A DNA stretch of 64,000 nucleotides. Source: an uncultured Collinsella sp. (GTDB lineage Bacteria > Actinomycetota > Coriobacteriia > Coriobacteriales > Coriobacteriaceae). The notes beneath the pieces were generated by a model. The model saw nothing but the letters and a program-made list of their open reading frames with translations, was not told the origin of the DNA and ran no database searches. Where the stretch lies: contig UQKM01000011.1 in the NCBI GenBank assembly GCA_900541685.1, forward strand, positions 1 through 64,000. The letters run 5' to 3'. The position numbers and the translations under genes are program-made. The number at the start of each line of letters is the position of its first letter. The first letter of the stretch is position 1. Shown here one piece after another: positions 17,102 to 25,873 of the stretch.

Positions 17102-18747
17102 CGCTGATCACCCTCGCGCAACCAGGGAAGGCGGATACGCGGGCGTTCGGTACGCGTTGCACGGTCGGCGACCATATCGCCCCAAGGGCCGACGGCGCAC
17201 CCCAGTTCCACGAGCATCTCGCGCGTGGCCTCGCGCATGCTAGTCGCAAAAGCACTGGTCTGCCCCACCGCCTCGTCAGCGCGCCCAAACGCCATGAGCG
17301 CGGCGAGATCCTGCCCGCCATCGGCGATACGAATCTTGGAGCTCAACGCACAGGCAATCTCAAAGCGCATGGCGACGTCCTCGTCTGCCCCGCGCGCACC
17401 GAACCGGTTGAACACGGCGCTCATGCGCGTGCGCGGCACACCTACTCGACTTGCCAGTTCGATGACGCGCGACGCCGATGTCGCGGACGACACCGCCGCA
17501 TCGCCAACGACCAGGCAACGGTCGCTCGCCGCCACCGCAGCCGCCACGGCGTCGCCCCAAAAGACCGAGGTATCGATAAAGACCACGTCGGATTCGCGAC
17601 GCAGAACATCAAGCAGTAGCTCCACCGGACGCGCCATGAGCTCAGCTTGCTCGGGCGCCGCGACGGGACCCCAGAGCGTAACGCCCGGCGCCACGCGCAT
17701 CGATGTGGCTACGATATCCGGCTCGGTGAGCGTGCCCGCCGCCGACGGCTCGATAAGTGCCGCCATATCGCGCGGAGCATCGACGCCTAACAAGTCGTAA
17801 AGGTTTCCAAACATCAGGTCCAGGTCGAGCACGGCGGCACGCAAGCCCAACAGCGACGATGTGTGTGCCATGGTGGCAACGATCGTCGACTTGCCGCAAC
17901 CGCCCGAACCCGAAATAGCGCAGATGACCGGAGCTCGATGCGGCGGAGCGGCAGCGTCTGCCGGCGGCATCGGAGGCGGCGGGGCGGGCGTCGGTGGCAG
18001 CGCCCCCGTCTCCCCCGCCGCAACCACACGCTGCGTCCAAGCCGGCATGGCAGCTTGTTCGGTCTGCGAGGCAGGCTCGTTCTGCGCAATCTGCTCATGC
18101 TGCATTAGCGACAACTCGCCGCACCCGGCAAAGCCCTCAACTTCGTCGAGTTCATCCACCAGATTCACGCCGTGCACGTATCCCATATCTACAGCCGGGG
18201 AGTCGCCAGCATGCTGCGCCGGCCCTCCAGCGTCATCGCATACAAGGGGGTTCCGGGGGCGCCGACCATGCTCGGCTTCCGCTTTTCCATAATCATCAAC
18301 ACGCGGGCCTCTTGTAGCGCGAGGCGCCCCGGGTTCCCTATCAACAAAAGCATCGGGCTCAATCGTCATGCGCCGATCGGAATCAACCGCTCCCTCGCCC
18401 GCACGCCCGTTGCCGCATATACTGTGCGCAGCGATGACCTCGGTCGCCCCCGCGCGAAACAGCCCCTCGATATCCGACGGATCGAGCGCTTCTATCAACA
18501 CGACCACGCGACTCACGCGGCCTTCGGCCGTCAGGCGCGCAACAGTCTTGCGCACATCTTCGGTATCAAACAGAGACGCCGCGATGATGGCAGCCCCGCG
18601 GCGCGACGGAAACGCCCGCGCCATGGAAACCAGCCCGTCCAGGTCACCCACGCGAAGCACCTGTGCGCCCACATCACGGCCCTCGACTTCCCGCTGCAAC
18701 AGCCCGTAATCGCCGCACGCGCAGCACGCAAGCCAGATCGCCTTCAT
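17098..18747 (-). CDS. tadZ: TadZ/CpaE-like MinD-family ATPase
   Basis: TadZ proteins place the pilus machine at a cell pole. This 549-aa form has an N-terminal receiver-like domain (about residues 1-115), a long proline-rich acidic linker, and a MinD-like ATPase with the deviant Walker A GSGGCGKSTIVATMAH and the VLDLDLMFGNLYDLLG segment. ATG 18747 follows a GGAGG site by nine bases; a GTG three bases earlier is possible. The linker is longer than in most TadZ proteins. Confidence 0.88.
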   Translation of the reverse strand: MKAIWLACCACGDYGLLQREVEGRDVGAQVLRVGDLDGLVSMARAFPSRRGAAIIAASLFDTEDVRKTVARLTAEGRVSRVVVLIEALDPSDIEGLFRAGATEVIAAHSICGNGRAGEGAVDSDRRMTIEPDAFVDREPGAPRATRGPRVDDYGKAEAEHGRRPRNPLVCDDAGGPAQHAGDSPAVDMGYVHGVNLVDELDEVEGFAGCGELSLMQHEQIAQNEPASQTEQAAMPAWTQRVVAAGETGALPPTPAPPPPMPPADAAAPPHRAPVICAISGSGGCGKSTIVATMAHTSSLLGLRAAVLDLDLMFGNLYDLLGVDAPRDMAALIEPSAAGTLTEPDIVATSMRVAPGVTLWGPVAAPEQAELMARPVELLLDVLRRESDVVFIDTSVFWGDAVAAAVAASDRCLVVGDAAVSSATSASRVIELASRVGVPRTRMSAVFNRFGARGADEDVAMRFEIACALSSKIRIADGGQDLAALMAFGRADEAVGQTSAFATSMREATREMLVELGCAVGPWGDMVADRATRTERPRIRLPWLREGDQR

Positions 18748-19406
18748 CACTCGTCGCCTCCGCTCTTTTTGCCGCGCGCCGTGGCGGGAATCGTCAAGCT
18801 GACCGTTCCCTTGCCCGAGGCTCCCAGCAGTTCCTTGACGTCTTCGGGGTCAGCCGCCAGCGTCACCCATTCGATCTTGCCCTCGCGCGTGGAACCGGAA
18901 TCCTCACTGGTATCGATCACGTACGCGCCGCACAGCCGATCGGTTACGCCGTCTTTTTGCACGTACACGTCCACGTAGCTGCCCACGCCCGCAGCACCGC
19001 CGACCGAGTGCTCGGCATCGACCGCCACCGAAACGGCGACCTTGCCCTTAGGTACCTCGAGCATGTGGCTCTCGGCCTTGGTGTAGACATTGCAGATCAC
19101 GGCGTTTTTGGGAATACGCGAAGTCGTCACGTCGCCGCGCACCTGGCGTAGCTCGGTCGCCGCGTCACGCGGCAGCAGACTCGTCAGCCACTCCTGGGTT
19201 ATGACATTGGTCTCATCGAGGGTCTCACCCACATCGATATCGCGCGCCGCGACGCATACCTCGACGCGATCGCCACCGTACTTGGCCAAGGTCTCAGCCT
19301 GGACCTGTTCGGCTTGCGAGCGGATCGACGAGCCGTAAACCATGCAGAGCAGAGCAGCGAGCACGCCCGCGACCAGACTGATGGCGATGCGCTTGCTCTT
19401 GTTCAC
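18747..19406 (-). CDS. cpaB: CpaB/RcpC-like pilus assembly protein with SAF domain
   Basis: About 220 aa from a GTG at 19406 with GAGGAG upstream (an ATG at 19421 is the alternative). One N-terminal membrane helix (IAISLVAGVLAALLCMVYG) is followed by a SAF domain (VEVCVAARDIDVGETLDETN to SRIPKNAVICNVY) and the RcpC-like part with SVGGAAGVGSYVDVYV. It heads the pilus operon. No secretin gene follows, as expected for a cell without a classical outer membrane. Confidence 0.86.
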   Translation of the reverse strand: MNKSKRIAISLVAGVLAALLCMVYGSSIRSQAEQVQAETLAKYGGDRVEVCVAARDIDVGETLDETNVITQEWLTSLLPRDAATELRQVRGDVTTSRIPKNAVICNVYTKAESHMLEVPKGKVAVSVAVDAEHSVGGAAGVGSYVDVYVQKDGVTDRLCGAYVIDTSEDSGSTREGKIEWVTLAADPEDVKELLGASGKGTVSLTIPATARGKKSGGDE

Positions 19407-19518
19407 GGCCGCTCCTCTCATGGCAGTGCCGGGCGAATGCCCGTACCACCATTGTCTGGGCGGCCAGAGTGCAAAGCGGCGCAATCGCAATCTTGGTTTT
19501 CGATGTCAAACCAATCGC

Positions 19519-19568
19519 TGACCAAAAGCTGACCAGCCCGTCAAGCTCGTGGCAAGGTTTTGGTCAGC
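19519..19568. promoter_or_regulatory. motif cluster upstream of the Tad operon
   Basis: TGACCAAAAGCTGACCA at 19519-19535 contains two TGACC direct repeats, and TTTTGGTCAGC at 19558 is its inverted partner. Between them lies CGTCAAGCT..TGGCAAGGTT. The same two motifs occur at 51778-51825 in the opposite order. It sits 110 to 160 bases upstream of the cpaB start, so a regulator site is possible. Confidence 0.35.
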
Positions 19569-19606
19569 ACGTCAGCAAACTGCATGTTTCGAGGCTTTTC
19601 CGCAGC

Positions 19607-19642
19607 AAAAAAGCCGTCTCCCGAACAGTTGGGAGACGGCTG
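19607..19642 (-). terminator. intrinsic terminator of rsgA
   Basis: On the minus strand AGCCGTCTCCC pairs with GGGAGACGGCT around AACTGTTC and is followed by TTTTTT. It lies just past the rsgA stop. Confidence 0.93.
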
Positions 19643-19658
19643 TCATAGGAAAAATCAA

Positions 19659-20843
19659 TTACAGATGGACATCGGGATCGAGCATTTGAGCGCTCACGCG
19701 CATGGATGACGCCAGATTTTGGAAAGTTTCCAGACGCAGGCTGTCGATCTGCCCGGCGTCCTCGGCCTCGCGAACGGCGCAACCCGGTTCGTGGGTATGC
19801 GTGCAGTCGCCAAACCGGCACGCACGCGATGCCTCGACAATCTCGGGGAAGGCGCGTGCCAGACCCCGCTCGTGACCCACGAGCGGCAAACTGCGCAGAC
19901 CCGGGGCATCGGCGATCACGCCGGCGTCGCCCGGCAGCGCCACCATCACGCGCGCGACGGTAGTGTGACGGCCCTGGTCGTCGCGTTCGCGCACACCGCC
20001 GGTCGCCAACGTATCGTGGCCCAGCAGTGCATTGAGCAGCGTCGACTTGCCGGCACCCGACTCGCCCAGAATCATGGCGCAGCTCCCGGCAGGCACGCAG
20101 GCACGGACCTCGTCCAGGCCGCGGCCCTCGGCAGAAGACGTCAAGATCACGCGCACGTCCGGACCCACCAGACGGCGCACGCGGTCCAGATCGCGCTCGA
20201 GCTCCCCGGCATCGCAGCGGTCAGCCTTGGTGAGCACCACCACCGGCTCGGCATCGCAGTCGAGCGCCAACACCAGCGAGCGCGCCACACGGTCGAGCAG
20301 CACCTCGCCGGCACCGAGCGCCTGCACGATTAGCACGCTATCCACGTTGGAGCAGAGCACCTGGCGCTCTCCGCGGGCACGGCCGCGCCAACGCTCAAAG
20401 CTCGTACGGCGCGGCAGTACGCATTCAATCACGCCCATATCGTGCCCGGGAGCGCGGCGCACCGCCACACGATCGCCCACGGCAGGCAGCAGGACCTCGT
20501 CCCCACCGCGCGACTTGGCAAATCCCACGGCATGCTCGGCGCGGAAGGTATCGTCGGCAGTCGCCACCAGCGGAAACCCACGATCCAAGCGCACCACGGC
20601 GCCAAGCTGCATCTGCTCGGGCTCCTCGGCATGTGCGCAGAAATCATCAAAGGCAGCCTGCTGAGCTTCATCGACCGGCAGGTCATCGAACGCCGGAACG
20701 TCCTGCAGCGCGTCGAGTCCCGGCACGCTCGCCAGCAGCTCCTCGGCAGACGCGGGAGCCTCGGTCGCGAGCTTCCGACGACGATCGCGCTTAGCCCGCG
20801 CCCCCATCGTCTTTTTCTTCGCTTTAGCCTTAGCCTTGCCCAC
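19659..20843 (-). CDS. rsgA: ribosome small-subunit-dependent GTPase RsgA
   Basis: RsgA is a late 30S-assembly GTPase. The circularly permuted order of motifs is visible: G4 (VVLTKADRCD) comes before G1 (ILGESGAGKSTLLNALLG) and G3 (DAPGLRSL). The C-terminal zinc site is CRFGDCTHTHEPGC. The GTG at 20843 has a GGGAGG site six bases upstream; the N-terminus is then lysine-rich (GKAKAKAKKK) and precedes an OB domain with a longer than usual acidic linker (about 394 aa in all). Confidence 0.94.
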   Translation of the reverse strand: MGKAKAKAKKKTMGARAKRDRRRKLATEAPASAEELLASVPGLDALQDVPAFDDLPVDEAQQAAFDDFCAHAEEPEQMQLGAVVRLDRGFPLVATADDTFRAEHAVGFAKSRGGDEVLLPAVGDRVAVRRAPGHDMGVIECVLPRRTSFERWRGRARGERQVLCSNVDSVLIVQALGAGEVLLDRVARSLVLALDCDAEPVVVLTKADRCDAGELERDLDRVRRLVGPDVRVILTSSAEGRGLDEVRACVPAGSCAMILGESGAGKSTLLNALLGHDTLATGGVRERDDQGRHTTVARVMVALPGDAGVIADAPGLRSLPLVGHERGLARAFPEIVEASRACRFGDCTHTHEPGCAVREAEDAGQIDSLRLETFQNLASSMRVSAQMLDPDVHL

Positions 20844-20891
20844 AGATGCCTCCCAGCACAAAACCACACAACTGAGCAGGTATTTTAAATC

Positions 20892-20928
20892 AAAAAGAGC
20901 TGGCCGGGCAAAGCCCGACCAGCTCACA
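20892..20928 (-). terminator. intrinsic terminator of the cation ATPase gene
   Basis: On the minus strand GAGCTGGTCGGG and CCCGGCCAGCTC pair around a CTTTG loop and run into TTTTTG. Confidence 0.85.
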
Positions 20929-20967
20929 AACTTTCCCTCAGCCAATGGTCCCGAGAGGTTATCCGAA

Positions 20968-21058
20968 GGCCCGCCCGCCGGGAGGGGTTTCTTCCGAGCG
21001 ATCCCGCAGCGCGAAGCGCGAGGACCAGCGAGGAAGAAACCCCGCAGGCGGTCGGGCC
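20968..21058. repeat. long GC-rich imperfect palindrome in the 3' region of the ATPase gene
   Basis: GGCCCGCCCGCC...GGGGTTTCTTCC at 20968-20995 and GGAAGAAACCCC...GGTCGGGCC at 21032-21058 are inverted copies of about 27 bases. The loop holds a smaller GCGCGAAGCGC hairpin. It lies between the ATPase stop and its terminator and has no coding content. Confidence 0.6.
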
Positions 21059-21081
21059 GGTGGGAAGGATGGCCTTTCGAC

Positions 21082-23763
21082 CTACTCCTTCTCCACCGCG
21101 CGCATGATCGCCTTGTAGATCTCCATCAGCGGAATGATCAGGAAGGCAAGGCCCAGCGCGGCGACAACGCCCTTGAGCTCAAGCGTCACAGGGCCAAAGA
21201 ACATCTCAGCAAGCGTCGGCTGCACGGTCACGATCACCGTCAGCACCAGCGCCAGCGCAGCGGAAGCCCACAGCCACTTGTTCTGCTTCTTCATGGTGAA
21301 CAGCGACGCACGACGGCTGCGCATATTGAAGCAGTGGAAGATCTCGACCATGTTGAGCGTGATGAAGGCCATCATCACGCCTTCCTCGTCGGCGTTGCCA
21401 GCAATCATATCGGAGATGTGGATGTAGCCCATGTCAAAGTACACGCCCACAAAGAAGCTCGCCAGCACCAGTACGGTGATGATCAGGCCCTGGACCACGC
21501 AGTCCAGGCCCATATTGCCGGCAAAGACGCCGTCCTTGGCGTTGCGCGGCTTGCGCTTCATGATGTCGCCCTCGGCATCCTCCATGCCCAGCGCGAGCGC
21601 GGGGAAGCAGTCGGTAACCAGGTTCACCCACAGCAGCTGCACCGGCTGGAAGATGGTAAAGCCGATGAGCGTGGCGATGAACACCGAGAACACCTCGGCA
21701 AGGTTGGCCGAAAGCAGGAACTGGATGACCTTGCGGATGTTGTCGTAGATGCGGCGACCCTCTTCGCAAGCACCGATGATGGTGGCGAAGTTGTCGTCGG
21801 CGAGCACCATGTCGGCGACGTTCTTGGTAACGTCGGTACCGGTGATGCCCATGCCAACGCCGATGTCGGCGCGCTTGATGGACGGGGCATCGTTGACGCC
21901 GTCGCCCGTCATGGCCACGATCTGGTCGCGCGACTTCCAGGCCTCGACGATGCGGGTCTTGTGCTCAGGCTGGACGCGGGCGTACACGCCGTAGTCCTCG
22001 ATGTGCGCGTCGAGTTCCTCGTCGCTCATGCGATCGAGGTCGGCACCGGTGATGGCTTGGCCGCGATCGGCGACGATACCCAGCTGCTTGGCGATGGCCA
22101 CGGCGGTGTCGATGTGGTCGCCCGTAATCATGACGGTGCGAATACCGGCGTCGTGCGCCTCGCGGATAGCGTCGGCCACCTCGGGACGGACCGGGTCGAT
22201 CATGCCGGACAGGCCGCAGAAGACCAGGTCGTGCTCGAGCGCGGCGGGGCTGCAGTCGCTCGGGATCTCGGTATAGGTGCGGCTTGCCAGCGCCAGCACG
22301 CGCAGGGCCTCGTCGGCCATGGCCTTGTTGGCGGCCACGAGCTCGGCACGACGCTCCTCGGTCAGGGGGACGACCTTATCGCCCTCGTAGATGTGGGTGC
22401 ACAGGCCGATCACCACGTCGGGCGCGCCCTTGGTGTACTGCTCGTACTCGCCGTCCAGGGTCTCGACGACCACAGACATCATCTTACGACCCGAGTCGAA
22501 CGGGGCCTCGCCCACACGCGGATGCTCGGCAGTCAGGCCAGTAAGACCAGCCTTGCCGGCATCGTTGACGAGCGCGCACTCAGTCGGCTCGCCCACGGCC
22601 TCGCCCAGCTCCTCGTCCCACTGGGCATCGGAGCACAGGGCCATGCCAGCCAGGAACTTCTCCTTGGGCGCAGCGAGCTCGTGCTTGACGACAGTCATCT
22701 TATTCTGGGTAAGGGTGCCGGTCTTGTCAGAGCAGATGGTCTGCGTGCAGCCGAGGGTCTCGACAGCAGAAAGCTTGCGGATAATCGCCTGGCGCTTGGC
22801 CATCTTGGTCACGCCAAGCGAAAGCACGATGGTCACGACGGCGACCAGGCCCTCGGGGATGGCGGCGACAGCGAGCGAGACGGCGACCATAAAGGTATCG
22901 AGCAAGGCAGTCGGATCGGTAAGGACGTTGCCCACGCCGTGGCGGAGGATGTCAACGCCAAAGATGACGACGCAGATGACGATCACCATGATGGTGAGGA
23001 TGCGGCTGAGCTCGGCGAGCTTCACCTGCAGCGGCGTGAGCTCTTCCTTGGCCTCGGCCAGGGCGCCGGCGATCTTGCCCATCTCGGTGTTCATGCCGGT
23101 GCCGACCACGACGGCGCGACCACGGCCGTACACGACGGTGGAGCCCATATAGCACATGTTCTTACGGTCGCCGAGCGGCACGTCGTCGGTGCCGGCGGCG
23201 AGCTCGATCACGTTGGCATGCTTCTCGACGGGCACGGACTCGCCGGTGAGCGCGGCCTCTTCGATCTTCATCGTGGCGCTCTCGAGCACGCGGCAGTCGG
23301 CCGGAACGGAGTCGCCCGCCTCGAGCATGATCACGTCGCCGGACACGAGCTCGGCGCTCGGCAGGTGCACGAGCTTGCCGTCGCGTAGCACCTTGGACTG
23401 CGCCGCACTCATCTCCTGCAGGGCCTCGAGGGCCTCCTCGCTCTTGGCTTCCTGGACCACGCCCAGCACCGAGTTGACGATAACGACGAACATGATGATG
23501 GCAACATCGGCAAAGTCGGGCTCGCCCTTGACCATGCCCGTGAGCGCACTGATGACGGCGGCAACGATCAGCATGATGACCATAGGGTCAGCCATCTGTT
23601 CAAAGAAACGCTTCCACAGCGGCGTCTTCTCAGCTTCCTCGAGCTTGTTAGGGCCTGTCTTGGCGAGGCGCGACGACGCCTCGTCGTTGCTCAGGCCGAG
23701 GTTCTCATCGACACCTTGGTCGCTGAGCACCTCCGCTGCGGCGGACAGGTATTCCTTTTGCAT
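21082..23763 (-). CDS. P-type cation-transporting ATPase, Ca2+ type (P2A)
   Basis: The 893-aa protein pumps a divalent cation, most likely Ca2+, across the membrane. It has the actuator motif ALTGESVPVE near residue 173, the PEGL helix (VAAIPEGLVAVVTIVLSLG), the phosphorylation site SDKTGTLT with aspartate 346, and the hinge MTGDGVNDAPSIKRADIGVGMG. TM6 reads NLVTDCFPALALGMED, which carries the Asn and Asp used for Ca2+ in SERCA/PMR1 pumps. The gene is alone on its transcript, with its own terminator, and is divergent from pyk. Confidence 0.93.
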   Translation of the reverse strand: MQKEYLSAAAEVLSDQGVDENLGLSNDEASSRLAKTGPNKLEEAEKTPLWKRFFEQMADPMVIMLIVAAVISALTGMVKGEPDFADVAIIMFVVIVNSVLGVVQEAKSEEALEALQEMSAAQSKVLRDGKLVHLPSAELVSGDVIMLEAGDSVPADCRVLESATMKIEEAALTGESVPVEKHANVIELAAGTDDVPLGDRKNMCYMGSTVVYGRGRAVVVGTGMNTEMGKIAGALAEAKEELTPLQVKLAELSRILTIMVIVICVVIFGVDILRHGVGNVLTDPTALLDTFMVAVSLAVAAIPEGLVAVVTIVLSLGVTKMAKRQAIIRKLSAVETLGCTQTICSDKTGTLTQNKMTVVKHELAAPKEKFLAGMALCSDAQWDEELGEAVGEPTECALVNDAGKAGLTGLTAEHPRVGEAPFDSGRKMMSVVVETLDGEYEQYTKGAPDVVIGLCTHIYEGDKVVPLTEERRAELVAANKAMADEALRVLALASRTYTEIPSDCSPAALEHDLVFCGLSGMIDPVRPEVADAIREAHDAGIRTVMITGDHIDTAVAIAKQLGIVADRGQAITGADLDRMSDEELDAHIEDYGVYARVQPEHKTRIVEAWKSRDQIVAMTGDGVNDAPSIKRADIGVGMGITGTDVTKNVADMVLADDNFATIIGACEEGRRIYDNIRKVIQFLLSANLAEVFSVFIATLIGFTIFQPVQLLWVNLVTDCFPALALGMEDAEGDIMKRKPRNAKDGVFAGNMGLDCVVQGLIITVLVLASFFVGVYFDMGYIHISDMIAGNADEEGVMMAFITLNMVEIFHCFNMRSRRASLFTMKKQNKWLWASAALALVLTVIVTVQPTLAEMFFGPVTLELKGVVAALGLAFLIIPLMEIYKAIMRAVEKE

Positions 23764-24205
23764 ATAGAGTCCCCTCCTGGGATTCGGGCCACTCAGCAGA
23801 TTGATGCCCGATCATAATTCCCAGGAGAAGGGCAAGGGCTCATCAAGGCTGCCGTGCTGAGCGGCAGTTGATAGTGGAGCTATGGTACCCCAAAGCGACG
23901 CGTCTAGCCAAAACAATCGGTTTGGAAATATGGTCCGCACGCAACGGTGCAGACCGTGTGATGCTCAACATTGGTAAAACGTTTTTTCTTCGGCACATCG
24001 CCAAACTGACATATCGCCCAGATAGCAGCGGTTGGAGTGGTTGGTAAAGATTTTTCATATACCGTTTTTCCCGCAAAAAATGAACTTCCATTTCGGCATA
24101 CGGTCGATTTTTTGGGGTATTCGGTCGGCATTTCGTTATAATCATCTCGGTTTTATTTCTTATGGTTTATCTATCAGCGCAAGACGATGTCAGATGGAGG
24201 TCTGA
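23764..24205. other. divergent intergenic region between the cation ATPase and pyk
   Basis: This 440-base gap carries the upstream regions of both genes. It is AT-richer than the coding DNA, with poly-T tracts at about 24040-24120. A pyk promoter is called separately. I see no gene in it. Confidence 0.5.
24112..24142 (+). promoter_or_regulatory. promoter of pyk
   Basis: A consensus -10 box TATAAT lies at 24137-24142 and a weak -35 TTGGGG at 24112-24117, 19 bases apart. The start codon is about 64 bases further on, behind a GGAGG site. Confidence 0.6.
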
Positions 24206-25666
24206 ATGTACAAGCGCACTAAGATTGTATGCACCATGGGTCCCGCCTGCGATAGCGACGAGACCATCCGCGAGATGATCAAGGCGGGCATGAACGTCGC
24301 CCGTTTTAACTTCTCGCACGGCTCCTACGACGAGCACCACGGTCGCATCGAGCGCGTCCGCCGTATTTCCAAGGAGCTCGGTCTGCCTGTCGGCATCCTG
24401 CTCGACACCAAGGGCCCCGAGGTCCGCACCGGCCTTCTGGTCGACGGCAAGAAGGTTGCCGTCAAGACCGGCGATAAGATCGTCGTCACCGCTCAGCCCA
24501 CGTCCGAGGATTTCCACGGCACCGCTGAGCACATCTCCCTCGACTACCTGGCTCTGCCTTCCGAGGTCGAGAAGGGCTCCCTCATCCTGATCGATGACGG
24601 CCTGGTTGCCCTCGAGGTCGAGTCCGTCAGTGGCCAGGACATGACCTGCGTCGTTAAGAACGACGGCCTGATCGGCGAGCGCAAGGGCGTCAACATGCCC
24701 AACGTCAACATCTCGCTGCCCGCCATCACCGAGCGCGATCGTCAGGACATCCTCTTTGGCCTGACCGAGAACATCGACTACATCGCCGCTTCCTTCATCC
24801 GTGACGGCGAGTCCGTCCGCGGCATCCGCAAGCTTTGCCGCGAGAACGGTGGCGAGCACGTGACGATCTTCCCGAAGATCGAGTGTGCCCTGGGCGTCGA
24901 GAACTTCGACGAGATTCTCGAGGCTTCCGACGGCATCATGGTCGCCCGTGGCGACCTGGGCATCGAGATCAAGCCCGAGTTCGTTCCGCACATCCAGAAG
25001 GAGATCATCGCCAAGTGCAACGCGGCCTACAAGCCCGTTATCACCGCTACGCAGATGCTCGACTCCATGCAGCAGAACCCGCGCCCGACGCGCGCCGAGG
25101 TTGCCGACGTTGCTAACGCCATTTACGACGGCACCGACGCCGTTATGCTCTCTGGCGAGTCCGCTGCCGGTAAGTACCCGGTCGAGGCCGTTAAGATGCA
25201 GGCCAGCATTGCTCTCGAGACCGAGAAGTACCTCCCGGCCCACGCTCCGCTCGAGGTTCCGGCCGATGCTCACGGCACCCGCGTCGTCAACAACGTTGTG
25301 GGTATGTCCGCTGTGAACATGGCCACCACCGTTGGCGCCAAGTGCATCACCGTGCCGACGACCACCGGTCGTACCGCACGCCTGATCTCGCACTTCCGTC
25401 CCAACATGCCGATCTGCGCGTTCTCCCGCCACGAGTGGGCCGTCCAGCAGATGATCATGTACTGGGGCGTTATCCCGCACCAGGCCGAGATTACCCAGGG
25501 CACCGTCAACGGCACGATCGTCAAGGCGATCGAGACCGCTAAGGAGCTCGGCTACGTCGAGGCCGGCGATCTGACCGTCGCTACCGCCGGCGATCCCCGC
25601 ATGAGTGTTCAGCTCGAGGACAAGGTCTCCTCGACCAACGTCGCTTACGTCGCTCAGGTGCGCTAA
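24206..25666 (+). CDS. pyk: pyruvate kinase
   Basis: Pyruvate kinase converts phosphoenolpyruvate and ADP to pyruvate and ATP at the end of glycolysis. The 486-aa protein starts with RTKIVCTMGPA and contains MVARGDLGIEI and CNAAYKPVITATQMLDSM, which form the Mg/substrate site, then a C-terminal allosteric domain. It lacks the extra C-terminal PEP-utiliser domain seen in some firmicutes. Codon use is strongly biased to C- and G-ending optimal codons, as expected for high expression. It is one of the few plus-strand genes in this region. Confidence 0.98.
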   Translation: MYKRTKIVCTMGPACDSDETIREMIKAGMNVARFNFSHGSYDEHHGRIERVRRISKELGLPVGILLDTKGPEVRTGLLVDGKKVAVKTGDKIVVTAQPTSEDFHGTAEHISLDYLALPSEVEKGSLILIDDGLVALEVESVSGQDMTCVVKNDGLIGERKGVNMPNVNISLPAITERDRQDILFGLTENIDYIAASFIRDGESVRGIRKLCRENGGEHVTIFPKIECALGVENFDEILEASDGIMVARGDLGIEIKPEFVPHIQKEIIAKCNAAYKPVITATQMLDSMQQNPRPTRAEVADVANAIYDGTDAVMLSGESAAGKYPVEAVKMQASIALETEKYLPAHAPLEVPADAHGTRVVNNVVGMSAVNMATTVGAKCITVPTTTGRTARLISHFRPNMPICAFSRHEWAVQQMIMYWGVIPHQAEITQGTVNGTIVKAIETAKELGYVEAGDLTVATAGDPRMSVQLEDKVSSTNVAYVAQVR

Positions 25667-25695
25667 ATCGCACTTGCAAGCACGCTTGCATTGCA

Positions 25696-25734
25696 AAAGG
25701 GCCCGGAAGGCTTTGCCTTCCGGGCCCTTTTTTA
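25696..25734 (+). terminator. intrinsic terminator of pyk
   Basis: AAAAGGGCCCGGAAGG and CCTTCCGGGCCCTTTT form a long stem around CTTTG, followed by a T tract. It is symmetrical enough to act in both directions. Confidence 0.95.
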
Positions 25735-25744
25735 AACCTTCTTC

Positions 25745-25873
25745 GTATGCCGCTTCATCGTTTTGTGTTCAGTCGCGAACCTTTCCGATGCCGAGCGTAC
25801 CACCGAAGATGCCCTGCGGCGGGAGCTATTGGTCGATTGGGATGAGCTGTTCGCCGTCAAGCCGGCCAGCTAG
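25745..25873 (+). pseudogene. possible 3' remnant of an unidentified gene
   Basis: One plus-strand frame ends at TAG 25871-25873 and reads like real protein over its last 35 residues (NLSDAERTTEDALRRELLVD, then WDELFAVKPAS), with high G/C at third positions. It has no start or ribosome site in the space left after the pyk terminator. It may be the tail of a deleted gene; the family is not recognisable. Confidence 0.3.

Noticed and set aside
20836..23388. 850-codon open frame on the + strand opposite the P-type ATPase
   Set aside because: Antisense shadow of a gene with clear catalytic motifs; low-complexity translation.
24167..25696. 509-codon open frame on the - strand opposite pyk
   Set aside because: Shadow caused by the strong codon bias of pyk.
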